Positions 60,517 to 64,000 of a DNA stretch of 64,000 bases are shown piece by piece. The stretch comes from Oscillospiraceae bacterium (lineage in GTDB: Bacteria > Bacillota > Clostridia > Oscillospirales > Oscillospiraceae): assembly GCA_017435525.1 (NCBI GenBank), contig JAFSEW010000034.1, forward strand, positions 1 to 64,000. The letters are read 5' to 3'. How positions within the stretch are numbered: position 1 is the stretch's first letter; each line of letters begins with the position of its first letter. Position numbers and translations under genes: made by a program. The notes below the pieces were generated by a model. The model saw only the letters and a program-made list of their open reading frames with translations. It was not told the origin of the DNA and made no database searches.

Positions 60517-62790
60517 TTTTGCTTCCACCAGCACAGCATCGGCTTCCACGGAAATGTGGATGGATGCGATGGGTGTTTCGAAAGAATCGATGATCCGCTC
60601 GCTGATGGGATCTTCCAGATCTCTCTGGATGGTGCGGCGCAGATTCCGGGCGCCGTAGGTCACGGAATAGGCCTTCTTCACCAGGTATTCCCGGACGCTT
60701 TCCTCCCAGGTCATGGTCAGGCCCCGGGCTGCAAGACTCTCCCGCAGCTCATTGAGCATAATATCCGCAATACCCAGGAAGTTCTCCTGCGTCAGATGGT
60801 TGAAGGTAATGATCTCGTCCACACGGTTGATAAACTCCGGACGCAGGAAGCCCCGCAGGGCCTTCATGGTTTTCTCCTTCACCTGATCCCCCGCCGTGCG
60901 GCCGAAGCCCACAGCTGCCACGCCGCCTTCACTGCCGGCGTTGGAGGTCATCACGATGATGGTATTTTCAAAATTCACCACTCTGCCCTGGGCATCGGTG
61001 ATCCGTCCGTCATCCAGCACCTGCAGCAGAATATTCAGCACATCAGGATGGGCCTTTTCGATTTCGTCGAACAGCACCACGCTATAAGGTCTGCGGCGGA
61101 TCTTTTCCGTCAGCTGTCCGGCCTCGTCATAGCCCACATAGCCGGGAGGCGAACCGATCAGCTTGGACACCGTGTGCTTCTCCATATATTCCGACATATC
61201 CAGCCGGATCAAAGAATCCACACTGTCAAACAGGTCATTGGCCAGGCATTTGACCAGTTCGGTCTTACCCACGCCGGTGGGGCCTACGAAGATAAAGGAC
61301 ACAGGCCGCTTCTTGGGACTGATACCCACACGGTTTCGCCGGATGGCCCGGGCAACCGCATCCACCGCCTCATCCTGACCTACAATATGCTTCTTCAGCC
61401 GGTCGGAAAGGCCCTTGATCTGCTCATATTCCTGGGCCTTGATCTTGGAGGCAGGAATCTTTGTCCACAGTTCGATGATCCGTGCCAGATTCTCCATGGT
61501 CACCGCAGGGGGCGGCACCTGCTCCAGATCCTCAATTCTGGGTGCCAGCTGCAGCAGCTTGCTGCGCAGAATCGCCAGGCGCTCGTAGTTCTGGTTCTCC
61601 GTATCCTCACTGAGCATCCGAAGCTCCAGCTCATAGTCATCCCGCTCTTTTTTCAGCTCAGCCAGCTCTGAGATCTCCTTGCACCGCAGGTTCACATCGG
61701 AGCAGGCCTCGTCCAGCAGGTCGATGGCCTTATCGGGCAGGAAACGGTCGGTAATATACCGCTCGGAGAGCACTACGCACTGCCGGGCAATCTCCGGAGA
61801 AATCACAACCCCATGGAAATCCGCATAGGCCTTGGCAATGCCCTGCATGATCTGGCAGGCCTCTTCCAGAGAGGGCTCCGCCACGGAAACAGGCTGGAAA
61901 CGGCGCTCCAGGGCAGCGTCCTTCTCAATGTGCTTGCGGTACTCATTGAAGGTTGTGGCACCGATCACCTGAATCTCACCTCTGGACAGGGCAGGCTTCA
62001 GGATATTGGCAGCGTTCATGGAACCTTCGGCATCGCCAGCACCCACCAGATTGTGGACTTCGTCGATGACCAGAATAATATTGCCGCACTCTTTGATCTC
62101 CCCGATGAGGCTCTTCATGCGGCTTTCAAACTGGCCGCGGAACTGGGTGCCTGCCACCAGCGCAGTGAGATCCAGCAAAAACACTTCCTTATCCCGGAGC
62201 TTATAAGGCACATCTCCGGCAGCGATCCGCTGCGCCAGTCCTTCCGCGATAGCTGTCTTACCGACACCGGGCTCACCAATCAGGCAGGGATTGTTTTTCT
62301 GGCGGCGGTTCAGGATCTGAATCACACGCTCCGTCTCCACATCCCGGCCAATGACCTTGTCCAGCTTGCCTGCCTTTGCACGGCCGGTCAGGTCCATGCA
62401 GTAGCTGTCCAGGAATTTGTGCTTCTTGTTTTTCTTCTTTTTGGGTTCCTCTTCGTCCTTGGGTTCGCTGGGCTCTTTGGGCTGCTTGGCAGGCAGATTA
62501 CTGCCGCCGAACAGCTGGTTCAGCAGCGGGAAAGTAGCGGTGCGGGAATCGGGATCTTCATCATCGGTTTCATCCCTCTGGCCGAAGATACCTGCCATCT
62601 CGTCGCTGAGGGCATCCAGATCCTCTTCGCTGATGCCCATCTGCTTCACAGCCGCATCGATCTGCGGGATGCCAAGACTTCTGGCGCACTTGAGGCAATA
62701 GCCTTCATTCATGGTGACACCGTTTTCGATCTTGGTAATAAATACAACCGCAATGTTCTTTTTGCACTTGGTGCACATCTTGGGTTGCAT
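60514..62790 (-). CDS. ClpE-like Clp ATPase with N-terminal zinc finger
   Basis: 758 residues. HSP100 unfoldase that feeds substrates to ClpP. N-terminal zinc finger: Cys6, Cys9, Cys32 and Cys35 (CTKC ... CLKC), as in ClpE and McsA. A charged linker ([18 protein letters not shown]) follows, then AAA+ 1 with Walker A GEPGVGKT (172-179) and [10 protein letters not shown], a short coiled M-domain ([15 protein letters not shown]), AAA+ 2 with [10 protein letters not shown] and [18 protein letters not shown], and a VGF ClpP-contact loop in AAVGFGRT. The usual ClpC N-domain repeats are absent. The start lies behind ccaaaggagtgatttacc. gcagca/tgctgc inverted repeat upstream (62,826-62,846). Confidence 0.93.
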   Translation of the reverse strand: MQPKMCTKCKKNIAVVFITKIENGVTMNEGYCLKCARSLGIPQIDAAVKQMGISEEDLDALSDEMAGIFGQRDETDDEDPDSRTATFPLLNQLFGGSNLPAKQPKEPSEPKDEEEPKKKKNKKHKFLDSYCMDLTGRAKAGKLDKVIGRDVETERVIQILNRRQKNNPCLIGEPGVGKTAIAEGLAQRIAAGDVPYKLRDKEVFLLDLTALVAGTQFRGQFESRMKSLIGEIKECGNIILVIDEVHNLVGAGDAEGSMNAANILKPALSRGEIQVIGATTFNEYRKHIEKDAALERRFQPVSVAEPSLEEACQIMQGIAKAYADFHGVVISPEIARQCVVLSERYITDRFLPDKAIDLLDEACSDVNLRCKEISELAELKKERDDYELELRMLSEDTENQNYERLAILRSKLLQLAPRIEDLEQVPPPAVTMENLARIIELWTKIPASKIKAQEYEQIKGLSDRLKKHIVGQDEAVDAVARAIRRNRVGISPKKRPVSFIFVGPTGVGKTELVKCLANDLFDSVDSLIRLDMSEYMEKHTVSKLIGSPPGYVGYDEAGQLTEKIRRRPYSVVLFDEIEKAHPDVLNILLQVLDDGRITDAQGRVVNFENTIIVMTSNAGSEGGVAAVGFGRTAGDQVKEKTMKALRGFLRPEFINRVDEIITFNHLTQENFLGIADIMLNELRESLAARGLTMTWEESVREYLVKKAYSVTYGARNLRRTIQRDLEDPISERIIDSFETPIASIHISVEADAVLVEAK

Positions 62791-62825
62791 GGTAAATCAC
62801 TCCTTTGCCGGGGAAATCCCCTTGG

Positions 62826-62846
62826 GCAGCATAGCATATCTGCTGC
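62826..62846. promoter_or_regulatory. Inverted repeat upstream of clpE
   Basis: GCAGCA and TGCTGC nine bases apart, with a minus-strand TATGCT inside that could be a -10 box. Possible repressor site; it does not match the CtsR or CIRCE operators. Confidence 0.35.
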
Positions 62847-62866
62847 GAAAAAGGGAAAACAAATTA

Positions 62867-63655
62867 TTAAATATTCACAGTGAGGCCTTCACCGGGACAT
62901 TCAAATACATCGATGCCATTATCATACCACAAATGGCTCATATACAATCCGCCGGGAGGCACCGTGGGGCCTGCCGCCGTCCGGTTGCCGGATTCCAGGA
63001 TAGCACCAATCTCCTCCGGTTTAATCTTGCCTTCCGCCGCATAGATCACGGTTCCGGCCATGGCTCTGGCCATATTATAGAGGAAGCCGTTGGCGCAGAC
63101 CCGGAGATAGATCAGGTTACCCTTGCGCTCCACATTGTAATAATACACCGTGCGGACGGTGGATTTCACATCGGTGCCCACACTGCGCACAGCAGCAAAA
63201 TCATGGGTGCCCACAAATTGGCTGGCGGCAGCCTGCATCACGGTTTCATCCAGGTGCTTGGGGTAAAACCAGGCCCGGTTCACATAGAAGGGGTCCCGGA
63301 CTCTGGAATTGTAGATCAGGTAAGTATACTCCTTCCGGACGCAGGAACCGATGGCATTGAAATCCTCGCTGACTTCAAAGGCCTTGGTCACCACGATATC
63401 CACCGGAAGATGGGTATTGAGGGCATAGGGCAGCCGATCCACCGGAATGGTGGATTCGGTGCGGAAATTGGCCACATAGCACTTGGCATGGACACCGGCA
63501 TCGGTTCTGCCGCAGCCGGTTACATGCACCGGGTGGTTCACGATCATGGCAATGGCCTTTTCCAGGGTCTGCTGCACGGTAGCCAGATTTTTCTGCATCT
63601 GCCAGCCGTGATACGCTGTGCCCTCATAGGTCAAAAACAAAGCGATATTGCGCAT
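62867..63655 (-). CDS. truA: tRNA pseudouridine synthase A
   Basis: 262 residues from the ATG at 63653-63655 (tgaggtaagt upstream). Isomerises U38-40 in the tRNA anticodon arm. Motifs: ALFLTYEGTAYHGWQMQKN, VHVTGCGRTDAGVHAKCYVANF with the catalytic Asp in GRTDAGVHA, KEYTYLIYNS and the FLYNMARAMAGTV helix. It follows the ecfT end by seven bases, the common order ecfA-ecfA2-ecfT-truA in Bacillota. Confidence 0.96.
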   Translation of the reverse strand: MRNIALFLTYEGTAYHGWQMQKNLATVQQTLEKAIAMIVNHPVHVTGCGRTDAGVHAKCYVANFRTESTIPVDRLPYALNTHLPVDIVVTKAFEVSEDFNAIGSCVRKEYTYLIYNSRVRDPFYVNRAWFYPKHLDETVMQAAASQFVGTHDFAAVRSVGTDVKSTVRTVYYYNVERKGNLIYLRVCANGFLYNMARAMAGTVIYAAEGKIKPEEIGAILESGNRTAAGPTVPPGGLYMSHLWYDNGIDVFECPGEGLTVNI

Positions 63656-63662
63656 ACTTACC

Positions 63663-64000
63663 TCACAGGCTGAATGCTGCCAGGGCAATCACCGCAGCAA
63701 CCAGCAAAATACCGATGCCAAAGGAAATCAGGTCATTGCGCCGGTAACGAAGCAGCTTCATCTTCGTGCGGCCATCACCGCCCTGGTAGCACCGGCACTC
63801 CATAGCCGTGGCCAGTTCATCGGCGCGGCGGAATGCACTGATAAACAGCGGCACCAGAATCGGCACCAGCGCCTTCACCCGCTCCATCAGCTTGCCGTTT
63901 TCAAAATCAGCGCCTCTGGCCTTCTGCGCGCACATGATCTTGTCCGTCTCTTCGATCAGCGTGGGAATAAAGCGCAGGGCAATGCACATCATCATGCTCA
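63663..64000 (-). CDS. ecfT: ECF transporter transmembrane component EcfT, C-terminal end (partial)
   Basis: About 112 residues; the N-terminus lies beyond the window. EcfT is the shared integral membrane subunit of group II ECF vitamin transporters. The coupling-helix region with two ARG-type motifs is visible: MCAQKARGADFENGKL and MECRCYQGGDGRT (the A-R-G contacts to the ATPases; the second appears as CRCYQ-type), followed by a final hydrophobic helix (FGIGILLVAAVIALAAF). The ThiT-like S component at 7,944 would use this module. It is read into truA. Confidence 0.9.
   Translation of the reverse strand, partial: SMMMCIALRFIPTLIEETDKIMCAQKARGADFENGKLMERVKALVPILVPLFISAFRRADELATAMECRCYQGGDGRTKMKLLRYRRNDLISFGIGILLVAAVIALAAFSL

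Overview
The window reads as the chromosome of a spore-forming or spore-former-derived anaerobe of the Bacillota, class Clostridia, most likely a gut Oscillospiraceae/Ruminococcaceae-type bacterium. The evidence is the end of a pyruvate:ferredoxin oxidoreductase gene, SpoIIID, WhiA, a T-box leader in front of cysS, TPP riboswitches, ECF-type transport genes, a ClpE-like ATPase and typical Clostridia-only families (DUF4317, a 47-residue protein ending PVQDADDL). Moderately GC-rich coding DNA, strong GGAGG ribosome sites and many TTGACA-N17-TATAAT promoters fit this. I see no prophage, insertion sequence, CRISPR array or rRNA.

Left part (1-7,300): nifJ end, a small membrane protein plus a 51-residue DUF3006-like protein, an AI-2E-family permease, threonine aldolase, spoIIID, the PVQDADDL protein, rlmH, rsmE, a CapA-type protein and tRNA-Leu(GAG). 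From 7,294 to about 13,990 lies a nine-gene thiamine operon on the minus strand (thiS-thiF-thiG-thiH-thiE-HAD phosphatase-thiD-thiT-tenA). It is preceded by two consecutive TPP riboswitches, each with its own intrinsic terminator.

14,094-18,756 is a glycerol-phosphate module: sn-glycerol-1-phosphate dehydrogenase (AraM type), a glycerophosphodiesterase, a HAD hydrolase and a propeller-like protein, read divergently from a DeoR-type regulator out of face-to-face promoters. A decayed glpP antiterminator lies just beyond. Next come an ECF sigma/anti-sigma pair, a GNAT gene behind a structured, terminated leader, an AT-rich intergenic region with DnaA-box-like sites, and the overlapping cysS-polA-rimI-tsaD operon controlled by a Cys T-box.

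26,992-34,379 holds a GH2 beta-galactosidase behind a HAD phosphatase, a C39-like peptidase, a second glycerophosphodiesterase with a PHP phosphoesterase, and a cytidylate-kinase-like protein. An AT-richer McrBC type IV restriction pair with an EVE domain (34,475-37,970) looks acquired. It is followed by an Lrp-controlled peptidase/aminotransferase operon.

41,126-56,593 is an almost continuous minus-strand housekeeping block: murB, whiA, dnaE, a lipoprotein, a two-component system, DUF1385, prmC, recA, recX, rimO, pgsA and DUF4317. The right end has a phosphodiesterase, a polyferredoxin, a Thr-Pro-rich lipoprotein, a glutaredoxin with a catalytically degenerate orotidine-decarboxylase-like protein, a 58-residue spore/YtxH-like protein, clpE, truA and the end of ecfT.

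The most interesting signals are the tandem TPP switches with a visible antiterminator pairing, the G1P dehydrogenase/phosphodiesterase module with its glpP remnant, the degenerate PyrF-like protein, and the unassigned terminated leader RNA near 20.8 kb.
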